In this document: positions 1-11,305 of the stretch, piece by piece
Layout: every line of letters starts with the position of its first letter
How positions within the stretch are numbered: position 1 is the first letter of the stretch
Assembly: GCF_963678635.1 (NCBI RefSeq)
Contig: NC_087067.1
Coordinates: forward strand, 61,118,594-61,182,593
Length of the DNA stretch: 64,000 bases
Direction of reading: 5' to 3'
Source of the DNA: Symsagittifera roscoffensis
Taxonomy: Eukaryota; Xenacoelomorpha; Acoela; Convolutidae
Position numbers and translations under genes: made by a program
Notes under the pieces: model-generated
What the model saw: the letters and a program-made list of their open reading frames with translations, nothing else
Told to the model about the DNA's origin: nothing
The model's database searches: none

Positions 1-1488
1 TTGCAGAAAAAGAATTGCCTCCTTTGCAAAATTGGTCCGATGTTTTGAATGGAGGAAAAGTTGCAGTTTCACAAGCGGATCTGGAACATGCAAGGAAAGT
101 TTTTAGAGTGTTTAAATGTCAAAACTTGGAGGATTATCACAACTTGTATCTCAAGTGTGATACACTCCTTCTTGCTTGCGTCTTTGAAGAATTTCGACAA
201 ATTAGTCACCAAACTTATGGTCTGGACTGCGCGCACCATTTTAGTGCTTCAAACTTAGCTGGAGACGCCTTCAAACGTATCTGCAAAGACTTGAATGTTC
301 AGCTTTTATCAGACCGCAGGCATCTCGAAATGGTCGAGAATATGATGCGAGGTGGTATTGCATCCATGTTCCATAGTCGCGTTTTCAAAGCCAACAACAA
401 AGAATGCCCCGACTTCAACCCAGATCAACCTAGCACCTACGGGTTTATGATCGATGCAAATAACCTCTATGGCGGCGTCATTCAAACGGAGAAATTACCG
501 GTGCGTAACTTTGAGTTAATAGAGCATATAGAAGACGAGGTGATTGTGAACCAAATCCTCAACATGACTGAAGACTCTTTGATTGGATTTATAATGGAAG
601 TTGATCTCGAGTACCCAGAAGAACTGCATGAGGATCATCAAGATTACCCTTTAGCTCCTACTAAAGAAAGTGTACCCCAGGATTGGTTGAGTCCCTACCA
701 AACAAATTTACTCGAGCAGATGAAAAATCAAGACATTGCAAGACGTTCAATTGGAAAGACCAAAAAGTTACTGCAGACGCTGCATGACAAGTCAAACTAT
801 ACAATTCATTACAAACTATTGCAATTGTTTGTTAGGTTGGGACTTAAAGTTAAAAAAGTGCACCGTGTGCTGAAGTCTGAACAAGAAGCATGGTTAGAAC
901 CATACATCTAATTGAACACGACTAAACGACAACAAGCTAGAAATCAATTTGAGGAGGATTTGTACAAACTACTGAACAATTGTGCTTATGGGAAAACATG
1001 CGAGTCGAAGCGCAAACGGATGCTTGTTCGAATACTTAGAGATTATCATGCCGCTTTGCGAGAAATTAGTGCCTTCGAATTTAAATCCTACAAAATTTTT
1101 GGAGAAAACTTGGCAGCGTTCACTTCGAGTCCAACAAAAATCTATTGGGATGTCCCAACAATTGTGGGAGCTAGTGTTCTTGAGTAAGCAAAGTTTCACA
1201 TGTATAAATTTCATTACGATAAAATGAAACCAAATTTTCAATGTCAACTACTGTATTCTGATACAAACAGTCTCCTGTACCAAGTCAAAAGTGAAGATTT
1301 ATACCAAGAAATTTCCGAAAAAAGGAATATTTTGAATGAACTTGACTTGTCAATTTACCCGAAGAACCACCCTCTCTACGACCCGAAAAACAAAATGGTT
1401 GTTTTAAAATTCAAGGATGAGTTTCTAGGAGACATTATAACCGAGTTTATATCCCTCAAACCCAAGCTTTATTCCATTTTGTCCAGAG
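1..1488 (+). pseudogene. Family B DNA polymerase, copy 1 (Polinton/adintovirus-like relic)
   Basis: This is the C-terminal part of a protein-primed-type family B DNA polymerase, cut at its 5' end by the window edge; the frame is open back to base 3. Visible motifs are DANNLYG (motif A-like), NCAYGKTCES (motif B-like) and YSDTNSLLY (motif C-like). The usual second aspartate of motif C (DTDS) is asparagine here, and it is the same in copy 2. Copy 1 has in-frame stops at 909-911 and near 1184 where copy 2 reads ACA and a leucine codon. The coding part ends at a GT donor after 1488, and its second exon is deleted. Polymerases of this type occur in Polintons, adintoviruses and linear plasmids. No integrase, capsid or packaging ATPase is visible nearby, so the parent element cannot be named. 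Confidence 0.85.
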
Positions 1489-1930
1489 GTAATTATTTTC
1501 TATTTGCCTTATTTGTGAGCACGAATTTCAAAAAGTTTTGATTTTTTTGTGATTTTTTTCGGGAGGCAATTTTTATTTGTGGGCGAAAAAATGTAATTTT
1601 ATCAAAAAAAAAAGAAATTTGGAAAAAACTTTTTAGGCGAAAAAGTATAAATTTTTTTTGAAATTTTTTTTTGTGGGCGAAATTTTTTTTTTTTGGAAAA
1701 AAAAAAATTTTTTCTTCGAAAAAAAATTTCGGGCGAAAAAGTGTTTTTTGTTTCGAAAAAAAATTGGAAAAAACTTTTTAGGCGAAAAAAAACTTTTTTT
1801 TTGAAAATTTTTGGTTTTTTTTGTGGGCGATTTTTTTTTTGCGGGCGAAAAATTTTTTGTTTAATTTTTTTGTCGGGGATTTTGTTTTTGTGTTGGTCGA
1901 TTGTTTTTTTTTAATGATGACTAATTTTTA
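1489..1930 (+). repeat. Low-complexity intron of polB copy 1 with GGGCGAAA units
   Basis: This stretch is dominated by T and A runs interspersed with recurring GGGCGAAA and GGAAAAAACTTTTTAGGCGAAAAA-like units. It starts at the GT donor of the polymerase exon and matches the equivalent intron in copy 2 (5045-5515). Just after it, copy 1 jumps to sequence matching copy 2 from about 6585, so roughly 1.07 kb including the second coding exon is missing. Confidence 0.6.
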
Positions 1931-2104
1931 AGGTCACACCACACCTATTTGTATGTAATTTGAGTTTGAATCCAAGTTTTTAGAAGAATTGAGCAAACAG
2001 TCTATAGCGCAGTTAAACACTCCAGCTGGTTTCAGAACGAAGATTTGGCAAACCCTTTCCCGCACCAAACATGTAACCACAACGTTCAGTGGGAATACTC
2101 AATA

Positions 2105-2250
2105 ATATACCGAAGTTTTACATGAGGACTATTAGGTGTATAAAATTATACATGGTGACAATTAGGATTATTACATGGTGACCATTGCTGATCATTCAAT
2201 ACATGGTGACCATTATGATTTATACCTAATGGTCATCCATGAATGACAAC
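2105..2250 (+). repeat. Short interspersed ACATGGTGACCATTA repeats
   Basis: ACATGGTGAC occurs three times in about 60 bases and is followed by its near inverse complement TAATGGTCATCCATG. The same cluster is at about 6755-6885 in the second unit, where a C homopolymer of about 15 bases follows it. No coding capacity is seen. Confidence 0.5.
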
Positions 2251-2889
2251 CCCCCCGATCCTAACGCACTATATGCATACTACTAATATATGACAGAATA
2301 TTTTGCAATCTGCATCTATATTACGCTAAGGCAAGTAAAAAATCAACAACCCATTTTCATAAACTGTTCGAAATATTGTAACGCACTATCCTAACCCGAT
2401 CCTAACGCACTATATGTATACTACTTATATTCATTTTTATTTGCAGTTATGTAGTTGAAATATATGCTAACGTATTCACCAGATCACTTAGTTCTAAAGT
2501 AAAATCTGAACAGCTTTGTGTGCCAACAACAAACTGGTTACCACAACAAATGAAAACAGAAAACGATCAAAATAAACACAGAAAATTTAAATCAAAATAA
2601 GAAAGACAATAACTACAGGAAACACAACTAAAAAACTTAATTTAGAGAGCAATTTTAATGGAACGTTTTTGCTCACGAAAACGTTTAAAGTTGCAACTTG
2701 CAAAACTACCCATGTGCAAATTACAAGAGTTTTTTTGTGCATTTATCTACACCAACATAATTTCTGATCATACACAGGACGGCGATGGAAAGGCATACAG
2801 ATTGTCCCGTTTTTAGGTAAAAAAGTATAATCAAAAAGTATAATCATTATGTAATTTCACTTGTTGATCAATTGTGATTAAAACCTTGG

Positions 2890-3462
2890 GAGAAATTGCG
2901 TGTCACAACTGATTCAAATGTCCAAACAAGTAAAAGCACATGTTTTGTACGGAATTGTTTTGAATCCCCACATATTTTTTTGTATAGTTTTCTTGTTTTT
3001 TCATGTGAATTCACATGTCAGCTTATGTGTGATCACATGTCATCAAGGTTCAAAGGATTGCTGGAGTAATTTCACAGGCGAGCTCATAAATTTTTTATGT
3101 CTATTGATGTAAAAATTCTATGTTGCTCATCTGGATTTACAAGTGCAAACATGTGAATAGACATAAACATTCATGTGAATTTAAATGAACAAATACATGT
3201 GGATGTACTAGAGCCGAAGAATTTATATGAACAGTTTTGTGAAATTACTTGAGCATTCATGTGAAATTACTTGAGCAAACATGTAAATCTTGATAAAAAT
3301 TCATTTTCCGACATGTGATCACACATGAGCTGACATGTGAATTCACATAAAAAATCTGTAAATTACACAAAAAATCAGGTGGGATTGAAAAAAAATTCCG
3401 TAAAAAACATGTGATTTTACATGTTTGAACATGTGAATCACTTGTGACACGCATTTTTTTCC
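2890..3462. repeat. Foldback element, copy 1
   Basis: This is a long imperfect inverted repeat. The left arm (about 2890-3046) reads GCGTGTCACAACTGATTCAA through GTGAATTCACATGTCAGC. The right arm (about 3307-3462) is its reverse complement with scattered mismatches and small indels. The arms are packed with the palindromes CATGTG, CACATG and GTGATCAC. The roughly 260-bp centre contains more CATGTGAA motifs. It looks like a MITE or foldback transposon; no transposase is present. Reading frames across it are by-products of the palindromes. Confidence 0.7.
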
Positions 3463-3804
3463 GATATTTTAACCACATGTGACAGACATGTGAAGTTTCA
3501 TAAAAAAACATTAGCAAAACTAATCTTTGCAAAATCTGATTGAGCGATGATCCGATTAATACTAAGTGAAATTTGCAATTTTCCACTAGGCAGAATGATG
3601 AATGATTAGATACACAGTAGTCTTGGGTGACAATACATTTTTCATAAAAGTTTTCTGAGACAGAGATAAAAAGAGATTTTGCATTGTAGTCCGAATAAAA
3701 AGTGGGATATGCTTGACACATAGCAGATGCCATCACCGATTACTTGTTGAAAATGGTTTTTACCTATATTGAATTGCTTATATAGTAGTTCCATCACCTA
3801 CGCT

Positions 3805-6129
3805 TCAAACTTAGCTGGAGACGCCTTCAAACGTATCTGCAAAGACTCGAATGTTCAGCTTTTATCAGACCGCAGGCATCTCGAAATGGTCGAGAATATG
3901 ATGCGAGGTGGTATTGCATCCATGTTCCATAGTCGCGTTTTCAAAGCCAACAACAAAGAATGCCCCGACTTCAACCCAGATCAACCTAGCACCTACGGGT
4001 TTATGATCGATGCAAATAACCTCTATGGCGGCGTCATTCAAACGGAGAAAGTACCGGTGCGTAACTTTGAGTTAATAGAGCATATAGAAGACGAGGTGAT
4101 TGTGAACCAAATCCTCAACATGACTGAAGACTCTTTGATTGGATTTATAATGGAAGTTGATCTCGAGTACCCAGAAGAACTGCATGAGGATCATCAAGAT
4201 TACCCTTTAGCTCCTACTAAAGAAAGTGTACCCCAGGATTGGTTGAGTCCCTACCAAACAAACTTACTCGAGCAGATGAAAAATCAAGACATTGCAAGAC
4301 GTTCAATTGGAAAGACCAAAAAGTTACTGCAGACGCTGCATGACAAGTCAAACTATACAATTCATTACAAACTATTGCAATTGTTTGTTAGGTTGGGACT
4401 TAAAGTTAAAAAAGTGCACCGTGTGCTGAAGTTTGAACAAGAAGCATGGTTAGAACCATACATCACATTGAACACGACTAAACGACAACAAGCTAGAAAT
4501 AAATTTGAGGAGGATTTGTACAAACTACTGAACAATTGTGCTTATGGGAAAACATGCGAGTCGAAGCGCAAACGGATGCTTGTTCGAATAGTTAGAGATT
4601 ATCATGCCGCTTTGCGAGAAATTAGTGCCTTCCAATTTAAATCCTACAAAATTTTTGGAGAAAACTTGGCAGCGTTCACTTCGAGTCCAACAAAAATCTA
4701 TTGGGATGTCCCAACAATTGTGGGAGCTAGTGTTCTTGAGTTAGCAAAGTTTCACATTTATAAATTTCATTACGATAAAATGAAACCAAATTTTGAATGC
4801 CAACTACTGTATTCTGATACAAACAGTCTCCTGTACCAAGTCAAAAGTGAAGATTTATACCGAGAAATTTCCGAAAAAAGGAATATTTTGAATAAACTTG
4901 ATTTGTCAAATTACCCGAAGAACCACCCTCTCTACGACCCGAAAAACAAAATGGTTGTTTTAAAATTCAAGGATGAGTTTCTAGGAGACATTATAACCGA
5001 GTTTATATCCCTCAAACCCAAGCTTTATTCCATTTTGTCCAGAGGTAATTATTTTCTATTTGCCTTATTTGTGAGCACGAATTTCAAAAAATTTTGATTT
5101 TTTTGTGATTTTTTTTTCGGGAGGCAATTTTTATTTGTGGGCGAAAAAATGTAATTTTATCAAAAAAAAAAAGAAATTTGGAAAAAACTTTTTAGGCGAA
5201 AAAGTATAAATTTTTTTTGAAATTTTTTTTTGTGGGCGGTTTTTTTTTGTGGGCGAAATTTTTTTTTTTTGGAAAAAAAAATTTTTTTCTTCGAAAAAAA
5301 ATTTCGGGCGAAAAAGTGTTTTTTGTTTCGAAAAAAAAATTGGAAAAAACTTTTTAGGCGAAAAAAAATTATTTTTTTGAAAATTTTTGGTTTTTTTTGT
5401 GGGCGAGTTTTTTTTTGCGGGCGAAAATTTTTTTTTTAAATTTTTTTGTCGGGGATTTTTTTTTGTGTTGGTCGATTGTTTTTTTTAATGATGACTAATT
5501 TTTAAGGTCACACCTAGCCTTCATGTATTTTTTTTTGTTACACCTGGCCTTCAAGTTAACATGAGGTAGCTCTTAAAAAAACATCGCATTTGGTTTTTTT
5601 ACCACCACACATTAGTGATCATCAAAAATTGATTAGTAATCATATAAATAAATTTTTAGACTGCAGAAAATTATCGGCGAAAGGTGTAACCAAAGCTGCT
5701 CAGAAGATGTTGAGTCGTCAGCGATATCGAGACACTTTGACCTCTGGCTCGTTATTCAAAACTGAAAACAGTCGAATCGCATCCGAGTCACACAATCTGA
5801 AAACATCGTTATCAGCTTTTGATGACAAACGCTACATCCTCGATGATGGTCAGCAGACTCTTCCCTGCGGTCACAAAAACATCGTGGGTCAAACTGTGAT
5901 TGGCATTGATGATAGTGATGACAACACAGCTGCTGTTAATTCTGACCCAACTGACAATGACGATTTGGAAAAATGGATGCCATTTTTTGAGGATCGTCAA
6001 CAGCCAGTGTCGTGGGATTGTGACGATTTCCTAGATGGTGTGTCTGAAGAATTCGCTAACACTCAAAACGTTGATTGGGACCATCCAGATATTGATGATG
6101 AATACTCTGAGGATAGTTTTGCTGTTTAG
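3805..6129 (+). pseudogene. Family B DNA polymerase, copy 2, two exons with acidic C-terminal tail
   Basis: This is the better copy of the relic, N-terminally truncated by the tandem duplication; the few codons before 3805 are not homologous. Exon 1 (3805-5044) carries the DANNLYG, NCAYGKTCES and YSDTNSLLY motifs without stops. A GT donor at 5045 and an AG acceptor at 5658-5659 join in phase, with the split codon giving Asp. Exon 2 (5660-6129) then supplies the polymerase C-terminal signature (AKGV, later FDDKRYILDDG and a Gly-His). After that, where related polymerases normally end, a strongly acidic D/E/S-rich tail continues to a TAG at 6127. Motif C has DTN instead of DTD, so catalysis is doubtful. 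Confidence 0.85.
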
Positions 6130-6372
6130 AACACACAACCACATCGCTCGCTTCGACAACTGATGGACCAGGTCAATAGCAGTTGGCAACTTCCAGACCC
6201 CGGTCTGATTCGGGCAGCAGAAACCAACGACAGTGATTTTGATAGCGGGGATATCGCGGATCTGGAGGCCAATACTTCCGATGAGGACGAGTCGTCATTC
6301 TTCAACGATTCGTTTTTCGATTATGAAGCAGTTGAAGTAAAACCACGGTCAAAAAATCGACGAATAGATTAA
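6130..6372 (+). pseudogene. In-frame continuation of the acidic polymerase tail
   Basis: This is the same reading frame as polymerase exon 2, separated from it only by the TAG at 6127-6129. It is again very acidic (SDFDSGDIADLEANTSDEDE) and ends in a basic KPRSKNRRID. Composition and frame suggest one C-terminal region of about 230 residues, interrupted by a single nonsense codon, rather than a separate gene. No domain is recognised. It could also be an independent small ORF starting at the ATG at 6163. Confidence 0.45.
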
Positions 6373-7532
6373 AACACAAAAAAACACCACATTAATTTTT
6401 GTATAGTAAATAAAATTCAGTTATTTAATATGAGAATTGTCTGTACATAAAATTCGACCTACCGCTATTCCGTGTTTAGTGTGTATTTAAGTGCGAGATT
6501 TTGTTAAGCTTTGGAACTCAATTAACCTGGGATATAAACAATTTCATTTAAGCGATAGTGTCTTTAGCATACTTTTGTATGTATTTGTATGTAATTTGAG
6601 TTTGAATCAAAGTTTTAAGAAGAATTGAGCAAACAGTCTATAGCGCAGTTAAACACTCCAGCTGGTTTCAGAACGAAGATTTGGCAAACCCTTTCCCGCA
6701 CCAAACATGTAACCACAACGTTCAGTGGGAATACTCAATAATATACCGAAGTTTTACATGAGGACTATTAGGTGTATAAAATTATACATGGTGACAATTA
6801 GGATTATTACATGATGACCATTGCTGATCATTTAATACATGGTGACCATTATGATTTATACCTAATGGTCATCCATGTATGACAACCCCCCCCCCCCCCC
6901 GATCCTAACGCACTATATGCATACTACTAATATATGACAGAATATTTTGCAATCTGCATCTATATTACGCTAAGGCAAGTAAAAAATCAACAACCCATTT
7001 TCATAAACTGTTCGAAATATTGTAACGCACTATCCTAACCCGATCCTAACGCACTATATGTATACTACTTATATTCATTTTTATTTGCAGTTATGTAGTT
7101 GAAATATATGCTAACGTATTCACCAGATCACTTGGTTCTAAAGTAAAATCTGAACAGCTTTGTGTGCCAACAACAAACTGGTTATTACAACAAATGAAAA
7201 CAGAAAACGATCAAAATAAACACAGAGAATTTAAATCAAAATAAGAAAGACAATAACTACAGGAAACACAACTAAAAAGCTTAATTTAGAGAGCAATTTT
7301 AATGGAACGTTTTTGCTCACGAAAACGTTTAAAGTTGCAACTTGCAAAACTACCCATGTGCAAATTACAAGAGTTTTTTTGTGCATTTATCTACACCAAC
7401 ATAATTTCTGATCATACACAGGACGGCGATGGAAAGGCATACAGATTGTCCCGTTTTTAGGGAAAAAAGTATAATCAAAAAGTATAATCATTATGTAATT
7501 TCACTTGTTGATCAATTGTGATTAAAACCTTG
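6373..7532. other. Noncoding part of the second polymerase unit
   Basis: No gene is seen. The sequence repeats that of 1930-2889, including the ACATGGTGAC cluster, GATCCTAACGCACTATATG twice, and a C homopolymer near 6888-6900. Confidence 0.6.
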
Positions 7533-8103
7533 GGAGAAATTGCGTGTCACAACTGATTCAAATGTCCAAACAAGTAAAAGCACATGTTTTGTACGGAATT
7601 GTTTTGAATCCCCACATATTTTTTTGTATAGTTTTTTTGTTTTTTCATGTGAATTCACATGTCAGCTTATGTGTGATCACATGTCATCAAGGTTCAAAGG
7701 ATTGCTCGAGTAATTTCACAGGCGAGCTCATAAATTTTTTATGTCTATTGATGTAAAAATTCTATGTTGCTCATCTGGATTTACAAGTGCAAACATGTGA
7801 ATATACATAAACATTCATGTGAATTTAAATGAACAAATACATGTGGATGTACTAGAGCCGAAGAATTTATATGAACAGTTTTGTGAAATTACATGAGCAT
7901 TCATGTGAAATTACTTGAGCAAACATGTAAATCTTGATAAAAATTCATTTTCCGACATGTGATCACACATGAGCTGACATGTGAATTCACATAAAAAATC
8001 TGTAAATTACACAAAAAATCAGGTGGGATTGAAAAAAAATTCCGTAAAAAATGTGATTTTACATGTTTGAACATGTGAATCACTTGTGACACGCATTTTT
8101 TTC
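7533..8103. repeat. Foldback element, copy 2
   Basis: This is the second copy of the CATGTG-rich long inverted repeat described at 2890-3462, carried by the tandem duplication and differing by a few substitutions and small indels. Confidence 0.7.
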
Positions 8104-8445
8104 CGATATTTTAACCACATGTGACAGACATGTGAAGTTTCATAAAAAACATTAGCAAAACTAATCTTTGCAAAATCTGATTGAGCGATGATCCCATTAA
8201 TACTAAGTGAAATTTGCAATTTTCCACTAGGCAGAATGATGAATGATTAGATACACAGTAGTCTTGGGTGACAATACATTTTTCATAAAAGTTTTCTGAG
8301 ACAGAGATAAAAAGAGATTTTGCATTTTAGTCCGAATAAAAAGTGGGATATGCTTGACACATAGCAGATGCCTTCACCGATTACTTGTTGAAAATGGTTT
8401 TTATCTATATTGAATTGCTTATATAGTAGTTCCATCACCTACGCA

Positions 8446-8978
8446 ATGTCCATATTTGGATCATCAACTACTCATTATTCCATATAAGGTAATATTACTT
8501 TATTTGGAATATACAGTGAGTCATCTACAATTCCTAATTTCTATAAATTTACAAACATCATTATTTTGAAATATCTACTATTGATCAGTTGGCTCTGAGT
8601 CTCAAATCATGAATGTATTCGCGAAAAGATATCCTTCCCAACTATATTGAATTTGCTAAGAACCAAAAAAGGATTGGGAGATTTTCTTGGTCCCAAAAAC
8701 CTTACAACGGAAAAATTTACTTTGAACCTTGCTTACGATTGCTAAAAAAAATGAATTGGGAAAAATCGAAAAAACCCAGCAAATCTATCTTGGTGAAAAA
8801 GAAGAGGAAAGGATATCAGCAATACGGAATACTGTTATTCACGATGCTGAAAACCTTGGACTCGTTCCTGTATTGGAACCCTATTCTAACAAAGACTCAA
8901 CAATGGAGCAGGAACTTGCGAACTGTCATGCGGTGTATGACGTAGCAACATACACGAAGAGAAGGGTGTGTGCCACAA
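8446..8978. other. Unassigned sequence with two overlapping short frames
   Basis: Two overlapping plus-strand frames (8613-8945 and 8729-9145) have protein-like composition, the second being rich in K and E (GEKEEERISAIRNTVIHDAE). Neither is recognised and neither has a convincing splice context. The second runs into the antisense of the Copia fragment, so at most its first 80 or so codons could be real. It may be a broken transposon ORF. Confidence 0.25.
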
Positions 8979-10564
8979 TCAAGAAGTACAGTATGAACAA
9001 GCCAACCCTACATTCAGATTCGACTCTTCAATGCAAAGGAGAACGAAGTCTTGAAGCAAGTTGCCTATGTCAACTATACTTTGAACGAATTCAAAGAACT
9101 CGCCCAAGTCTTCATCTTCTTCATCTTGCACAATTTCTGTCGTAATCTGTTTCTGCTGGCTAGAAAACTCTTCTTCTCCTGACAGTTCAGTGACAAGGAA
9201 ACTATTTTTAAGTAACTGATTCTCCAAGAAATTGACATCTCGACTAACAACCATGCTCCTGGTGACGCTGTCGTTAAGTTTGTATACTTTCTTGTGATCG
9301 GGATAACCAACAAACACGCAGTTCTTCGACTTTGCATCTAATTTCTTCCTCTTATTTTTCGGTACATGCACCATTGTTCTACATCCAAAAATGCGAAGGT
9401 TCGAAACATCAGGTTTTGTACCAAATCACTTCTCGTTTGGTGTAACACTGTCGTTGCTTGGAACACTTCTGTTCCGTATATAAACTGCAGTGCTGACTGC
9501 TTCCGCCCAGAAAGACTTGTCCATCTTCTCAAACGACAACGTTGACTTCGCGGTTTCCAGTATTGTTCGGTTTATCCATTCTGCTACTCCATTCTGGTCT
9601 GGTCTGTATGGAATTGTTGTCTGCCAAACTATTCCTCTCTCACTCTGGAACTTCTCCGTTTCTTTCGAACTCTCCTCCATTGTCACTTCTCAGAATCTTG
9701 ATTCCTCTTTGTCTGATTCTCTGCCATGTTGCAGAACTTCTTGAACAGTTCTGTGACCTCAGTCTTGTGATTCATCAAATACACATGTACATACTTGGAC
9801 TTGTCATCCATAAAGGTTACAAAGTATCTCGAACCACCAAGTGAGTCTGTTTCCATTGGTCCACAAACATCACTGTGCACAACTTGAAGTAACTCTGACG
9901 ACTGGTTTACTGACTTAGGAAACGGTTTCTTGTGCTGTTTGCCATCTGCACAGCTCTCACAGTAGAACTTCTCGTACGAAACATTCCCCATCCAGAGAAC
10001 CGAAAGAGCAACTTGAGATGTTTCGGACCTTGCTACTTCAATACTCAGAACATTTCCACTAGTTGCAGATTTTCCAACAACTTTGCTGCATTTCATGACA
10101 GTACATTGGTCTCCACTGAACAAAATCTGTGCTCCACGCTTCGTCATTGACGGAACACTCAACAAACTGTTGCCGATATCTGGTACATAGAGAAAATCGT
10201 GTAGCCGTGCATTTGGTATCTCTCCATTCTCCAATTTGACTGACATAGAACCGCAGCCATAAGCTCGGATAACGGCGTTATCGCCCAAGTTGATTTCTCG
10301 CGGAACTTCGTACTTCTTGTAATTGTCGATAAGATCTAAGTTCGGAGTCATATGCTGAGATGCTCCTGAGTCAATAATCCAACTACTCTCACTAACCTTG
10401 CTATGCTTCGTCAAACACTTCAGCGCTATCTCTACCTCCTCCTCACATTCAACTGCAACTGCAGCTTTTGACTGCCCTCCTTTCGCATCATTGTTCTTCC
10501 AGCTATTTTTCTGCGGGACAGAATGCAACAGGACAGAATGCTTATCAACGGATAGTTTTTGCAC
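8979..10564 (-). pseudogene. Copia-type pol fragment (protease, pre-integrase, integrase)
   Basis: Reading downward from 10564, the fragment has an aspartic protease site (IIDSGASQHMT), then a GAG-pre-integrase zinc region (CESCADGK), then an integrase core with HSDVCGPM and FVTFMDDKSKYVHVY. After a frameshift near 9683 it has NGVAEWINRTILETAK and FWAEAVSTAVYIRN, and after a further shift the post-integrase segment KNCVFVGY and VVSRDVNFLE (9374-9240). Gag, RT and RNase H are absent and no LTR is seen. It is a dead, doubly truncated Ty1/Copia element. Confidence 0.9.
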
Positions 10565-11305
10565 TAGTCTGTATTTTAAATGGCCGTTCCATTCGAGTTT
10601 TCATTGTTGGTTGTAAATCAACTGTTGTTATTAGTTTATTTTTTTTTGCTTATTTTCCCCCTCTTTTTCACTTTAAGGTTTTTTCGGCTTTAATGGTTTC
10701 GGATTATGCATATCTGTTTAGTTGGCTGATAAATTGTCGTATGAAGCACCAAAGTTTTTTGAATTGCTTTTATGCTTACGAAAGGGTGGGGGGGGGGTAA
10801 CACTTAGTTATTTTGTTTTGGATCAAAACGTTTTATAGCTCAATTTTGATTTTTTTTGGCTCAACAATCGTCTACTCATGTTTTGTCTGCTCTGTGTCCG
10901 TTCAATGACTTTTATTTTTAATGCTTATTTTGCGCTGGTAGTTGTGTTTTTCAGTAGTTTTTCTTAAATTTATCCAATTTTTTAAATCATTTTCTTTATC
11001 ATTTTTTTTTTCCGACTTAGCTTGCGTCCTATTTTTTTGGGCTAGGTGCCGTGCCATTTTTGTTGTATCGCAAGTGGTGCGAAGCACCGCTTCGCCTCTG
11101 TGTAAAAAAGTGTCAATCATAAAATTTTCTTGAAATTCAAAGGCCATAATTTTTCTCCTTTGAAATTGATTTGTTGAGGTTTTTCCAAAACATAATACTT
11201 TTTTCCCTTGCATTCGTTGACTCTTTTCCAACTGTCTGTTGATTATGTTCATTTAGTGAGCAATTAAGAAGGAATCGGATAGTTAATGCCAGCCTCTTTT
11301 TAACA
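10565..11305. other. Intergenic, T-rich
   Basis: No gene is supported. It is T-rich plus-strand sequence with a G9 run near 10789 and a small hairpin (GTGCGAAGCACCGCTTCGCC). A minus-strand open frame at 10902-11252 is K/N/R-rich as expected from AT-rich noncoding DNA. Confidence 0.5.

Larger units (their letters stand above)
245..8445 (+). repeat. Tandem duplication of the polymerase locus
   Basis: A unit starting CTTCAAACTTAGCTGG and ending TTCCATCACCTACG occurs twice head to tail, at about 245-3804 and 3805-8445. The junction reads CCTACG followed directly by CTTCAAAC. The units are nearly identical except that unit 1 has lost about 1.07 kb (the polymerase C-terminal exon). The unit comprises the polymerase, a 3' noncoding stretch with repeated ACATGGTGAC motifs, and a foldback element. 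Confidence 0.85.

Noticed and set aside
2890-3462. CRISPR-like or regulatory array from the repeated CATGTG motifs
   Set aside because: Units are irregularly spaced palindromes within a long inverted repeat; there is no repeat-spacer periodicity, and the genome is eukaryotic.
1-8445. Complete Polinton/Maverick or integrated adintovirus
   Set aside because: Only the polymerase is visible; no integrase, capsid, protease, packaging ATPase or terminal repeats.
10902-11252. 116-codon minus-strand frame
   Set aside because: Composition is that of translated AT-rich noncoding DNA; no domain.
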